From Kiritimatiellia bacterium (GTDB taxonomy: Bacteria; Verrucomicrobiota; Kiritimatiellia; RFP12; DVOR01): 64,000 nt of DNA. The notes beneath the pieces are model-generated. The model was given only the letters and a program-made list of their open reading frames with translations. It had not been told where the DNA came from and searched no databases. The translations under genes were made by a program, and so were the position numbers. Shown here piece after piece: positions 35,714-43,644 of this stretch. The stretch is from contig JAFXKZ010000002.1 in assembly GCA_017531445.1 (NCBI GenBank), positions 637,286 through 701,285 on the forward strand. Reading direction: 5' to 3'. Position 1 is the first letter of the stretch; each line of letters begins with the position of its first letter.

Positions 35714-36925
35714 ATGAAAGCATTACTTATTCTTTTAGTCGCGTTGCCCTGGACGCTCTTTGCCACGCCCAAAAACATTATTGTCATGATTCCTGACGGC
35801 ACGGGACACGCCTCGTTGACTGCCGCCCGGCAACTCAAAGGCGCACCTTTGGCATTGGACGGGTGTATCTATGGCCTTGTCGAAACCCGTTCTGCCGACA
35901 ACAGCGTGACCGACTCTGCCGCAGCGGCCACCGCTATGGCTTGCGGAAAGCGTACCTACAATGGTGCTGTCGGGGTGGACATCAACCGCGTCCCGTTGCG
36001 TTCGCTTGCCGAGTGGGCACACGAAAAGGGTAAAGCGGTGGGCATTGTAACCACTGATGCCATCACGGGCGCAACGCCCGGCGGATTCTCGGCGCACGTG
36101 CCTTCACGCAAGAATGCCGCAGACATTCTTGAACAGCAGATTGCTTCCGGCTTTGAACTCTTCCTTGGCGGAGGCGCAAAGACACTTAACGACGAACACA
36201 AAACGTTCATGCAGCAGCAGGGCTACACCCTTGTCACAACCGCAGATGCGCTCAAGCAAGCCCGGGGAAAGCTCTTTGGCCTCTTCGCCCCCGGCATCAT
36301 GACGGCTGAAGTGGCCCGCAAAGGGACGCCCGCCACGAACGAGCCCCATCTGGAAGAAATGGCCGAAAAGGCACTCGATTTGCTCAAAGACGATCCCGAT
36401 GGCTTCTTTCTTATGATTGAAGGTGCGCAGGTTGACAAGGGCAACCACGACAACGATCTGCCGTGGGCCACCTATGAATTGCTGGCCTTTGACGCAACGG
36501 TTGCGCGTGTATTGGCGTGGGCTTCCAAGCATCCGGACACCCTGGTGCTCATCGTCCCCGACCATGAAACCGGCGGCTTAACGCTCTTGAACGAACCGCA
36601 CGAAGGTGCTCGTGCCAAGGCTCTTCGGGCGGCTTCGGGAAAAGGCGTCGGGAAACCGAGCGACTATTTTGTCCATTATTCAACCACATGGCACACCGGG
36701 GTCGATGTTTTCCTCGCCGGCAACACCCCCGATTGCCGCCCAACGCGTAATTGCGACATCCCCTATTCCATTATTGGCGAAACAACTGAACCGTTTCAGG
36801 AAATCCAAGGGAAAACCCTCCAAGAGGGTGCCGTCTACTACCTTGAAACCGCCGATGGACAACGTCTTCGCGCCAATCGCGATGCCATCTACATCCAGCC
36901 CACCGGCAAATGGTATCGGCGTTAA
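35714..36925 (+). CDS. Secreted alkaline phosphatase
   Basis: 403 residues. A signal peptide (KALLILLVALPWTLFA) directs export. The PhoA-family active site is complete: IPDGTG metal Asp, nucleophile Ser in TDSAAAATAMACG, GIVTTDAITGATPGGFSAH, EGAQVDKGNHDND and VPDHETGGLT. It hydrolyses phosphomonoesters outside the cytoplasm. AAGGAGGAATCATA precedes the ATG at 35714; the long in-frame extension upstream overlaps miaB and is rejected. No Pho box was recognised. A strong terminator follows. Confidence 0.93.
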   Translation: MKALLILLVALPWTLFATPKNIIVMIPDGTGHASLTAARQLKGAPLALDGCIYGLVETRSADNSVTDSAAAATAMACGKRTYNGAVGVDINRVPLRSLAEWAHEKGKAVGIVTTDAITGATPGGFSAHVPSRKNAADILEQQIASGFELFLGGGAKTLNDEHKTFMQQQGYTLVTTADALKQARGKLFGLFAPGIMTAEVARKGTPATNEPHLEEMAEKALDLLKDDPDGFFLMIEGAQVDKGNHDNDLPWATYELLAFDATVARVLAWASKHPDTLVLIVPDHETGGLTLLNEPHEGARAKALRAASGKGVGKPSDYFVHYSTTWHTGVDVFLAGNTPDCRPTRNCDIPYSIIGETTEPFQEIQGKTLQEGAVYYLETADGQRLRANRDAIYIQPTGKWYRR

Positions 36926-36956
36926 TCCCGAGCTGCCCCCGCGCACAAAACTGAAC

Positions 36957-36998
36957 CAACCGCCGTTTTCCCTCCTCCGGAAGCGGCGGTTGCTTTTT
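36957..36998 (+). terminator. Terminator after alkaline phosphatase gene
   Basis: A 9-bp stem CAACCGCCG/CGGCGGTTG with an 18-base loop, followed by CTTTTTG. Confidence 0.85.
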
Positions 36999-37027
36999 GT
37001 CACCCGTTGGCATTACTTCTCCCTGCG

Positions 37028-37093
37028 CCGCAAAACTGTCTGAAGTGCCCCGGCAACACCCCGCCATGCTGCCGAGATTTTTTTGCTCCACTT
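37028..37093 (+). repeat. Weak 22-bp-period relative of the array family
   Basis: CCG triplets recur at 37028, 37050 and 37072 within units beginning CCGCAAAAC, CCGGCAACA and CCGAGATTT. The preceding text CTGAAGTGCC resembles CTGAAGTTCG at the start of array A1. It is suggestive only. The rest of 36999-37260 holds nothing recognised. Confidence 0.3.
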
Positions 37094-37265
37094 CACCAGT
37101 CTTTTCCCGCCCAACCCCATGCACAACCCCACCGATTGAATCGCCTCCGCGTCCCTCTTTCAGCAGCGCGGCAGCACCGCTTAAGGCAACAACCCGCACG
37201 AAAAACGCATCCTGCGCGGCAATCTCCCCCCACTTCCCTGCCGCACCCGCGCACAATAAATGAAA

Positions 37266-37292
37266 ACGGCATCGCCTTTCAAGCGATGCCGT
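37266..37292 (-). terminator. Terminator after yebC
   Basis: Stem ACGGCATCGC/GCGATGCCGT, loop of 7, followed on the minus strand by TTTCATTT. Confidence 0.85.
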
Positions 37293-37316
37293 CCTGCTTT
37301 GCGTTTGCCTGGAAAC

Positions 37317-38069
37317 TTATTCTTCTTCGGCAAGCGCAGCTTCCACTTCATCAGAGAAATCTGCGGTGGTGTAGACATTCTGCACATCTTCATTGTCTTC
37401 AAGTGCAGCAATGAACTTGTTGATTGCCTTGGCCTGAGCCACATCCGTTACGGGCGTTGTGGCCATCGGCATCAGCTTTACTTCCGCATCGGCAGTTTCG
37501 ATACCGGCCTGATTGAGCGCATCGCACACGGAGGTGAACGCGCTGGGAGCGGTGAGGATTTCAAACCCTTCGTCATCGGCATTCACATCATCTGCGCCGG
37601 CGTCAAGGGCCATCATCATCACATCGTCTTCGTTCAAATCGCCTTTCGGAAGAAGAATCTGACCCTTGCGCTCGAAGTTACGCGTCACAGAGCCCGACTG
37701 ACCCAATTCAGAGCCGTTCTTCTTGAAGATGTTGCGGATTTCCGCAGCGGCACGATTCTTGTTGTCGGTCAACACCTGCACCACGAGACCGACGGTGCCT
37801 GCGTATCCTTCATACGTGATTTCTTCAAGCACTTCCGCCTGAAGTTCGCCGGTGCCCTTCTTGATGGCACGATCGATATTATCCTTCGGCATATTGATGG
37901 ACTTTGCCTTGGCAATCAGGTTACGCAACGAGGGATTCGTATTCGGATCGCCGCCGCTCTTGGCCACGATCATGATTTCCTTTGCCAAACGGCTGAACAT
38001 CTTACCGCGCTTGGCGTCTGCTGCGCCCTTGGCGTGCTTGATGGTTGCCCATTTACTATGTCCGCTCAT
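37317..38069 (-). CDS. YebC/PmpR-family translation or transcription factor
   Basis: 250 residues. The family start MSGHSKWATIKHAKGAADAK is exact, followed by RLAKEIMIVAKSGG, NMPKDNIDRAIKKGTG and EEITYEGYAG. YebC proteins were first described as transcription regulators and more recently implicated in relieving ribosome stalls. The acidic C-terminus ends EVEAALAEEE. The start at 38069 has GGAAGAGAG upstream; 34 in-frame codons before it are rejected. A TGCTATACT promoter lies about 93 bases upstream. It is monocistronic with a terminator. Confidence 0.95.
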   Translation of the reverse strand: MSGHSKWATIKHAKGAADAKRGKMFSRLAKEIMIVAKSGGDPNTNPSLRNLIAKAKSINMPKDNIDRAIKKGTGELQAEVLEEITYEGYAGTVGLVVQVLTDNKNRAAAEIRNIFKKNGSELGQSGSVTRNFERKGQILLPKGDLNEDDVMMMALDAGADDVNADDEGFEILTAPSAFTSVCDALNQAGIETADAEVKLMPMATTPVTDVAQAKAINKFIAALEDNEDVQNVYTTADFSDEVEAALAEEE

Positions 38070-38161
38070 CTTCTCTCTTCCTTTCTCGTGAAGCTCTGGA
38101 GTCACCGCCGGCAGGCGACAATGTGCCAAACACCTCTTCTGGCGGCTAAAACAATTGAGAC

Positions 38162-38170
38162 AGTATAGCA
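38162..38170 (-). promoter_or_regulatory. Extended -10 promoter of yebC
   Basis: TGCTATACT on the minus strand, followed by a leader of about 85 bases. Confidence 0.55.
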
Positions 38171-38469
38171 TACCTCATACGAAAAGGCAACTCTGCTGCA
38201 CGATGCGCCAAATGCTTCCGCCGGGTGCTCCTAGCCGTTACGCCATCGGAACGGTTGCGAAACAGAATCACCGAAAGTGCCGGATGCGCGCTCCGCGCAG
38301 AAAGCGCACAAAAACCTCCGAAGCCCCAAATCTGCCGCCCCTTTGCCACGCGGCACAAGGCAAATACGCTGCCGAAGCATCCCCGGTGAGCTCGGACACA
38401 CACATCCGGAGACCTGCCGAACCGCCCTGCCCAACGTAAAACAATAAGGCGGCAGCGTCCAATTTCAGT
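38171..38469. other. GC-rich intergenic stretch, no gene recognised
   Basis: Short frames are open on both strands but have no start signals or family features. GCGCGCTCCGCGC near 38286 is a small inverted repeat. Array A3 begins at its right end. Confidence 0.4.
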
Positions 38470-38558
38470 TTCGGCGATATTGACGCGGAATATCGCCGAA
38501 ACTGCGCCTCAATCTCGGCGACATTCCACCCCGGCTTTCGCCGATGTTCAAAACCGTC
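38470..38558 (+). repeat. 22-bp-period intergenic array A3 (four units)
   Basis: Cores start at 38470, 38492, 38514 and 38537 (spacing 22, 22, 23): TTCGGCGATATTG, ATCGCCGAAACTG, CTCGGCGACATTC, TTCGCCGATGTTC. The first two form a perfect 13-bp hairpin (TTTCGGCGATATT/AATATCGCCGAAA, 7-base loop). It lies upstream of PEP-CTERM gene 2, as A2 does for gene 1. Confidence 0.85.
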
Positions 38559-38667
38559 CCCGAAGCCACCTTGAAACACTCGGTGCCGTTCCGTGCGCAG
38601 CCGATGTCCATGTATCGTCTGTCCGCCGCCGCAAATTCATATTATTGCCTTCATATTCAAATAAGTC

Positions 38668-38694
38668 TTGCCCCCCCGAGACTTATGTTATCCT
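38668..38694 (+). promoter_or_regulatory. Poly-C promoter of PEP-CTERM gene 2
   Basis: TTGCCC at 38668-38673, TATCCT at 38689-38694. Spacer 15 with a run of seven C. The 11 bases between the C run and TATCCT are equal in length in both PEP-CTERM promoters, so the spacing difference comes entirely from the C tract. Confidence 0.7.
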
Positions 38695-38729
38695 GTAAGC
38701 GTCTTTTGAACCCTAAAAGGATTCCGATT

Positions 38730-39341
38730 ATGAAGAAAGCATTTCTCTTTGCGCTCACAGCTCTCTGCGTCTCCGCTGTGCAGGCCGTCACCTACTCTTG
38801 GTCCACTATTGATGGCACTGCAAAAATCATGGATGAAGCCTATTCTTTCCGCGCAGCCAATGGAATCTCAATCATTTTCCAGGCCACCAATGATGCCATG
38901 TCCAGCACCTTCGCTGCCACCGGCAATGCCATCCTGACGGAAATTACGATTATCAAACGCAGTAATGGCACAAACGTTCCCGCCACGGTAAAACTTTTCG
39001 ATGGCAGCACCGAAATCGCCTCTGCGGCGGTGACCAGCGGCACAAGCGACGACCGGATCACCCTTGAAGACGGCTACTACACACGCCACACCATTCATAT
39101 GGTTTTCGATGTTGAAATTGATGTGACAAAGACGTATACCTTAAAGGGTTATGATGCTGAAGGCACCGCAATGGATATCGGCGCCAGCGTGGTGCGGGAA
39201 ACCACCTCCGACAGTTGGCTGGCCGCCATGCGCGTGACGGGTGAAGACGTGCCCGCCACGCCCTCCGTCCCCGAACCGACCGCACTCGCCCTCCTCGCTC
39301 TCGGAGTGGCAGGTGTGGCACTCAAGCGCAAGATGGCGTAA
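38730..39341 (+). CDS. PEP-CTERM sorting-domain protein 2
   Basis: 203 residues. The signal peptide KKAFLFALTALCVSAVQA is almost the same as in protein 1. The beta-rich body contains KLFDGSTEIASAAVTSG but no known catalytic motif. The tail is VPEPT, the hydrophobic helix ALALLALGVAGVAL, then KRKMA. It is expected to be sorted by an exosortase to the cell surface or matrix. The start at 38730 follows AAAAGGATTCCGATT. Leader, signal and sorting segments are shared with the gene at 20995 while the bodies differ, which suggests domain swapping between paralogues. Confidence 0.88.
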   Translation: MKKAFLFALTALCVSAVQAVTYSWSTIDGTAKIMDEAYSFRAANGISIIFQATNDAMSSTFAATGNAILTEITIIKRSNGTNVPATVKLFDGSTEIASAAVTSGTSDDRITLEDGYYTRHTIHMVFDVEIDVTKTYTLKGYDAEGTAMDIGASVVRETTSDSWLAAMRVTGEDVPATPSVPEPTALALLALGVAGVALKRKMA

Positions 39342-39370
39342 GGTTTGCAGAAAACAGCACATTTACTTCC

Positions 39371-39398
39371 GGCGTATCGGTGACGATACGCCTTTTTT
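39371..39398 (+). terminator. Terminator after PEP-CTERM gene 2
   Basis: A perfect stem GGCGTATCG/CGATACGCC, loop GTGA, then TTTTTT. Confidence 0.95.
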
Positions 39399-39512
39399 GG
39401 TCCCCCAGAAACTGCACGTTGATTACCGCTTCTTCTCCATCGGACCGCCCCGTCTTTCCGCCTTGCCATTGACGGAAAACAACCGGAGAATCCCCGGATT
39501 TTACTTTTATGC

Positions 39513-39541
39513 TTGCAATTTTACGTGCCGTTTGTTATTTT
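39513..39541 (+). promoter_or_regulatory. Promoter of rpsL-rpsG
   Basis: TTGCAA, a 17-base spacer, TATTTT. The leader of about 140 bases contains short hairpins, for example GTCCGC/GCGGAC near 39640-39655. It could hold an S7-type translational control site, but none was proven. Confidence 0.6.
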
Positions 39542-39688
39542 AATGCAACTTTTCAGTGCGGAAACCGGAGTTTGTAGCTAATCTCCGATGCTGTAGAGGA
39601 CGAGAGCCCCGTCCCGCCCTTCCGGCTGAATCGACCGCGTCCGCAGGTGCGGACATAGAACTGAACGTATCCTTTAAGGATTAAGTAC

Positions 39689-40087
39689 ATGCCTACAATC
39701 AATCAGCTGGTGCGCAAGGGCCGCACCCCGCAGCGCAAAAAGAGCAAATCGCCTGCGCTCGTTGCATGCCCCCAGCGTCGCGGTGTTTGCACCGTGGTAA
39801 AGACTCAAACCCCGAAGAAGCCGAACTCGGCATTGCGTAAAGTCGCCCGTGTGCGCCTCACCTCCGGTTACGAAGTGACCGCTTACATCCCCGGTGAAGG
39901 TCACAACCTCCAGGAACACTCCGTTGTGTTGATCCGCGGCGGTCGTGTAAAGGACTTGCCGGGTGTGCGTTATCACATCATCCGCGGCTGCCTCGACTCC
40001 CTCGGTGTCAATGGCCGTGGCCGTTCCCGCTCCAAGTATGGCGTCAAGAAGGACGCAGCCGCCCAGGGTGGCAAGAAGAAAAAATAA
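39689..40087 (+). CDS. rpsL: 30S ribosomal protein S12
   Basis: 132 residues. [11 protein letters not shown] start, [22 protein letters not shown] core ([10 protein letters not shown]) and the loop [16 protein letters not shown], whose Asp is the target of the RimO methylthiotransferase encoded at 52.1 kb. It ends in a poly-Lys tail. Lys is present at the streptomycin-sensitive position (TPKKPN). It is first in a two-gene str-type operon with rpsG and is preceded by its own promoter. Confidence 0.99.
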   Translation: MPTINQLVRKGRTPQRKKSKSPALVACPQRRGVCTVVKTQTPKKPNSALRKVARVRLTSGYEVTAYIPGEGHNLQEHSVVLIRGGRVKDLPGVRYHIIRGCLDSLGVNGRGRSRSKYGVKKDAAAQGGKKKK

Positions 40088-40101
40088 GGAGGGAATGAGA
40101 A

Positions 40102-40569
40102 ATGAGACGTCGTCAAGCCATTAAGCGCGTTCACATGACCGACCCCCGCTTCAACAGCGAATTGGTCGCCAAGGTTATCCGCACCCTCATGAAGTCCGGC
40201 AAGAAGACCACCGCCGAGCGCATCGTTTACGGTGCTATCGATGAGTTGGCCCGCGAAACCGGCAAGGATCCTTTGGAAGTGATGGATGCCGCTATCAACA
40301 ACATGAAGCCGAAAGTGGAAGTGAAGTCCCGCCGCGTGGGTGGTGCCACCTATCCCGTGCCGGTGGAAATCCGCCCCGGCCGTCAGCTCGCCCTCGCCCT
40401 CCGCTGGATGGCACAGTATGCCTCCGCCCGCCGTGGCGTGCCGATGCCGCGCGCCGTTGCTCTTGAAATCATCGATGCCTACAACAACACAGGCAACGTG
40501 CTCAAGAAGCGCGATGACACCCACAAGATGGCTCAGGCCAACAAGGCTTTCGCTCACTACGCCTACTAA
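40102..40569 (+). CDS. rpsG: 30S ribosomal protein S7
   Basis: 155 residues, the usual size. Contacts to the 3' domain of 16S rRNA are expected from the basic N-terminus MRRRQAIKR, the KSGKKTTAERIVYGA helix, the RRVGGATYPVPVEIRPGR strand and the C-terminal NKAFAHYAY. AAGGAGGGAATGAGAA precedes the ATG, 14 bases after rpsL. A strong terminator follows directly, so fusA and tuf are not part of this transcript, unlike the classical str operon. Confidence 0.99.
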   Translation: MRRRQAIKRVHMTDPRFNSELVAKVIRTLMKSGKKTTAERIVYGAIDELARETGKDPLEVMDAAINNMKPKVEVKSRRVGGATYPVPVEIRPGRQLALALRWMAQYASARRGVPMPRAVALEIIDAYNNTGNVLKKRDDTHKMAQANKAFAHYAY

Positions 40570-40600
40570 TCGTTCGTATTAGCGACAGATCTTATGTGAC

Positions 40601-40634
40601 AGCGACCTGCCCCAAAGGCAGGTCGCTTGTTTTT
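40601..40634 (+). terminator. Terminator after rpsG
   Basis: An 11-bp stem AGCGACCTGCC/GGCAGGTCGCT, loop CCAAA, then TGTTTTT. Confidence 0.97.
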
Positions 40635-40969
40635 ACCCGCTCACCTCCATTTCCGCCGTTGCGCAAATACATCCGCAACGGGAGCCTTCTCCGCCGGAGC
40701 GTGAAGCAACGCCGATGATTCACCTCTTTGGGAAACGGCCAAACTAAACGGTTCACACCGCTGCACCACCAGACTTCCGGCTTCAACCATCATTCTCCCC
40801 GCCTAAGGCCCTCCATCCCTGCAACAGGCGTACAACACGTTTCAAACCACCTCACTGTACGAAGTTTTTGGGGAAATAACCGCCTGTATCTATCCCATGT
40901 CCGTAAATGCCTAAAGCACTTATGTGTGTAATATTTCGGGCACACTCACTGTAAGTTTTCTCTTGAATG

Positions 40970-41089
40970 ACGTAAAAGCGCACGACTGTTTACCCCGGAC
41001 TTGCAAACAACCCGGCAACGGTCGTCTTCGGTCAGTCACGTAAAAATAGATCGTTGTTTACTCCGGAGTTGCACGTTTCCCGGATGGAA
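40970..41089 (+). repeat. Diverged direct repeat upstream of the ATP synthase operon
   Basis: Two copies of about 52 bases, offset by 68 bases (starting 40970 and 41038), share in register ACGTAAAA, TGTTTAC, CCGGA, TTGCA and CCCGG. The words between them differ. No ORF explains the conservation. The rest of the 813-base gap (40635-41447) shows only short unsupported frames and the atp promoter. Confidence 0.65.
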
Positions 41090-41390
41090 GGCTCCTGATC
41101 CTCTGCTGGCACATCAGCACGCATACGGAAGTCTCACACCGGGTGTTGCTTGCGCGAACACCCGCAACTGCTTTTTCATACACACGTCCTCCATGCCCCC
41201 TCTCACCGGGGACTCCCTGCAAACAGATCCTAAAAATGCAGTGCTGCGAACCATCTGCTGACGGTGTACGCAGGCACACCAACCTGCGAACAAAACCGAA
41301 AGCACAACGACATTCCCCCGAAACACGCTCCCACTTCTGCCAAAAGCCCATCTCAGAGGCGAAAAAACTCACGGAAAAGAGTTTTGACGC

Positions 41391-41419
41391 TTGACTATTT
41401 TGTCAATGAAGCGTATCAT
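41391..41419 (+). promoter_or_regulatory. Promoter of the atp operon
   Basis: TTGACT at 41391-41396, a 17-base spacer, TATCAT at 41414-41419, 29 bases before the atpB start. Confidence 0.8.
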
Positions 41420-41447
41420 TCCCGTATCAGCATCAAGGCAGGGAATC

Positions 41448-42248
41448 ATGCAGGAAAAATTAAACGCCTTTCTGGAATATGTAGACCATCACGTGATGCA
41501 TCACGGCGGCTCGTTGGATGCGCTGGCGCATAAAACGTGGCTGGAAGACTTGACGATTCTCGGCCACGACCTGCTCGCAGTCTTTCACTTTGACGAATTC
41601 ATGGTGGTGCTTGTCGCGCTTCTTCTCATTGCATTGGCGTGGAAAGGGCGCAAAGCCATCGGGCGCATTCCCAACGGCTTCGGCGTGCTCATTGAAAAAT
41701 ATCTGCTCTTTATCCGGGATGACATCGTCTATCCCAACTTCGGAGGTGCAGAGCATGGGCGGAGGTTTGTACCGTTCTTCTGCTCAATCTTTCTCTTTAT
41801 CATGCTTTCCAACCTGCTCGGTTTGGTGCCGCTCTTCACGTGCTCCACGGGCAATCTCAACGTTACAGGTGCGCTTGCCACAACCTTTCTCGGCATGGCC
41901 TTGTGGGGAACACTGCGCCAAGGTGGCGCACACGCACTTGTTCATGCGCTGCTTCCATCCGGTCTGCCAGGTCCAATGCGACCGATTATGTTCCTGATGG
42001 AAGTCATCTCTCTTTTCTCGCGCACATTTGCATTGATGATGCGTCTCTTTGCCAATATGCTGGGTGGGCACGTGGTGCTTTACGCAATGGTTTCACTCAC
42101 CGCCATCTTCGGTGCAATGGCGGCTCCCTCTTTGGCTGTCGCTGTCTGCCTTTACCTCTTTGAAGTCTTCGTGGCACTTTTGCAAGCCTACGTCTTCACC
42201 ACCCTTTCAGCCATCTTTATCGGAATGATGGTTCACCCTCAACACTAA
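41448..42248 (+). CDS. atpB: ATP synthase F0 subunit a
   Basis: 266 residues with 5-6 TM helices. The essential Arg is in ALMMRLFANMLGGH, and the C-terminal helix EVFVALLQAYVFTTLSAIFIG is diagnostic. It forms the proton half-channels next to the c ring. The N-terminus is His-rich (DHHVMHHGG). The start at 41448 follows AAGGCAGGGAATC; codons upstream in frame cross the promoter. It is first in an uninterrupted atpBEFHAGDC operon; no atpI is visible. Confidence 0.98.
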   Translation: MQEKLNAFLEYVDHHVMHHGGSLDALAHKTWLEDLTILGHDLLAVFHFDEFMVVLVALLLIALAWKGRKAIGRIPNGFGVLIEKYLLFIRDDIVYPNFGGAEHGRRFVPFFCSIFLFIMLSNLLGLVPLFTCSTGNLNVTGALATTFLGMALWGTLRQGGAHALVHALLPSGLPGPMRPIMFLMEVISLFSRTFALMMRLFANMLGGHVVLYAMVSLTAIFGAMAAPSLAVAVCLYLFEVFVALLQAYVFTTLSAIFIGMMVHPQH

Positions 42249-42270
42249 GTACAAAACAAGGAGTTTTATC

Positions 42271-42462
42271 ATGAGTCCTATCGGAGCAGGTTTGGCCGTT
42301 CTCGGAGCAGCACTTGGTATTGGTGTCGCTGCTTATGCAGCACTTACCGGCATGGCACGGCAACCGGAAATCGCAGGAAAGTTGCAAACAGCGATGATTA
42401 TCGCCGGCGCACTGATTGAAGGTGTCGCACTCTTCGCCGTTGTGGTCTGCCTCCTGAAGTAA
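42271..42462 (+). CDS. atpE: ATP synthase F0 subunit c
   Basis: 63 residues, shorter than the usual 70-90. Two helices are joined by the polar loop ARQPE. Helix 1 has the Gly-rich GAALGIGVAAYAAL and helix 2 the ion-binding Glu in GALIEGVALFAVV. The Gln and Ser that define the sodium site in Ilyobacter-type c subunits are replaced (Ile and Gly in alignment by eye), so proton coupling is expected. A strong AAGGAG precedes the ATG. There is no room for a longer N-terminus because the upstream frame has no supported start. Confidence 0.96.
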   Translation: MSPIGAGLAVLGAALGIGVAAYAALTGMARQPEIAGKLQTAMIIAGALIEGVALFAVVVCLLK

Positions 42463-42471
42463 GAGAAGCCA

Positions 42472-43023
42472 ATGGCAGCCGAAACCCAAACCGTTACCGA
42501 ACAGCCCATCGCGGAGCATCACGACTCCGTGGGAAGTGTTCTGGAATTCAACGGGCAGATGGTGCTGCTGACGTGGGTTGCTTTTGGAATCGCTGCCGCG
42601 CTATTGGCAAAGTTGCTCTGGAAGCCCATCCTAAACTTTGTCGAAGCGCGCGAAAACGAAATCAAAAGTGCGCTTGATGACGCACAAAAGGCGCGTCAGG
42701 CTGCCGCCGAAGCAGATGCCAAAGCGGAGCAAACCATCACCCAAGCCAAAACCGAAGCGCGTCAACTCGCCGATGAGCAAGCGGCGATTGCACGTCAGCA
42801 CATTGTCCGGATGGAAGAAGAAGCTCGCGAGGCGATCGCTCAGAAGAAGCGCGAAGCCGAAGAGCAGCTCCGGAACGAACGTGAGGCCGCTTTGCTCCGC
42901 TTGAACGAACGCGCAGGAGCGGAAATCGCACAGGCTTTGGAGCGGATGCTTCCCGGAATGTTGACCGAAGCACAACGGCAAAGTTATCAAGAAAAGATTG
43001 CAGCAGACATCCGCTTCAACTGA
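42472..43023 (+). CDS. atpF: ATP synthase F0 subunit b
   Basis: 183 residues. A single N-terminal TM helix (VLLTWVAFGIAAALLAKLLW) is followed by a long Ala/Glu/Lys-rich coiled coil (residues 55-165), the peripheral stalk that dimerises and binds delta. A short acidic leader (about 25 residues) precedes the TM. Located 9 bases after atpE. The family length is about 160, so it is slightly long. Confidence 0.96.
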   Translation: MAAETQTVTEQPIAEHHDSVGSVLEFNGQMVLLTWVAFGIAAALLAKLLWKPILNFVEARENEIKSALDDAQKARQAAAEADAKAEQTITQAKTEARQLADEQAAIARQHIVRMEEEAREAIAQKKREAEEQLRNEREAALLRLNERAGAEIAQALERMLPGMLTEAQRQSYQEKIAADIRFN

Positions 43024-43043
43024 TCTCTTGAGAAGGATTCCGT

Positions 43044-43586
43044 ATGTATTACGATGAAGCCGTCGTCCGTCCGTATGCCCGTGCGCTTGTGCTTTCCGCG
43101 CAAGCACTCGGCATTCTGGATCGTGTCAGAGGAGATATGGAAGCCTTGCAGGCGCAATGGGACGGGTCGCCGCTCTTGCAAACGTGGTGCACCACCGCGC
43201 GAAGTCTTCCGAGAGCCGCACACAAAGAAGCCATTCAAACCCTTTGGGGTGAGACGATGGCGCATCCGACGTGCGTCCTTTTGGAAGCACTTTCCACGGC
43301 AGGACTTCTGGCCGCTATCCCTAAGACCATTCGTGTGTTTCGCCGTTTCGCAGACCGCGCAGAGGGAAAAATCAAGGTGGAGTTCGTCTTTGCCGCTGCC
43401 CCCTCTCCGACCTTGCTGGCAGATTTGAAACAACGTGCCATCGCAGCCTATGGCGAGCAAACCGAAATCACGGTTCGCACAGACGCAACCCTGGGCGCGG
43501 GAATGATTGTTCGTGCAGGACACACACAGATTGACGCCTCACTGAAAGGACGACTGGCACGTTTGCGCCAACGGTTCGCCCAATGA
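43044..43586 (+). CDS. atpH: ATP synthase F1 subunit delta
   Basis: 180 residues. The OSCP/delta signature is visible at the N-terminus ([13 protein letters not shown]) and in the C-terminal [25 protein letters not shown]. It joins the b stalk to the top of the alpha3beta3 hexamer. AGAAGGATTCC precedes the ATG. The middle is diverged from well-known delta subunits, as is common in this subunit. Confidence 0.93.
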   Translation: MYYDEAVVRPYARALVLSAQALGILDRVRGDMEALQAQWDGSPLLQTWCTTARSLPRAAHKEAIQTLWGETMAHPTCVLLEALSTAGLLAAIPKTIRVFRRFADRAEGKIKVEFVFAAAPSPTLLADLKQRAIAAYGEQTEITVRTDATLGAGMIVRAGHTQIDASLKGRLARLRQRFAQ

Positions 43587-43644
43587 TTCTAACGTGTGCC
43601 TGCCGGTAATGGCGACACCACAACCTTTATCAAATGGATTGCTT

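Noticed and set aside
38544..38729. N-terminal extension of PEP-CTERM protein 2
   Set aside because: It would include the promoter and part of array A3; the signal peptide begins at 38730.
39548..39688. S7-type autoregulatory RNA site in the rpsL leader
   Set aside because: Short hairpins are present but none matches a known ribosomal-protein binding site by eye.
41001..41390. ORFs upstream of atpB
   Set aside because: They overlap the direct repeat, lack ribosome sites and have low-complexity translations.
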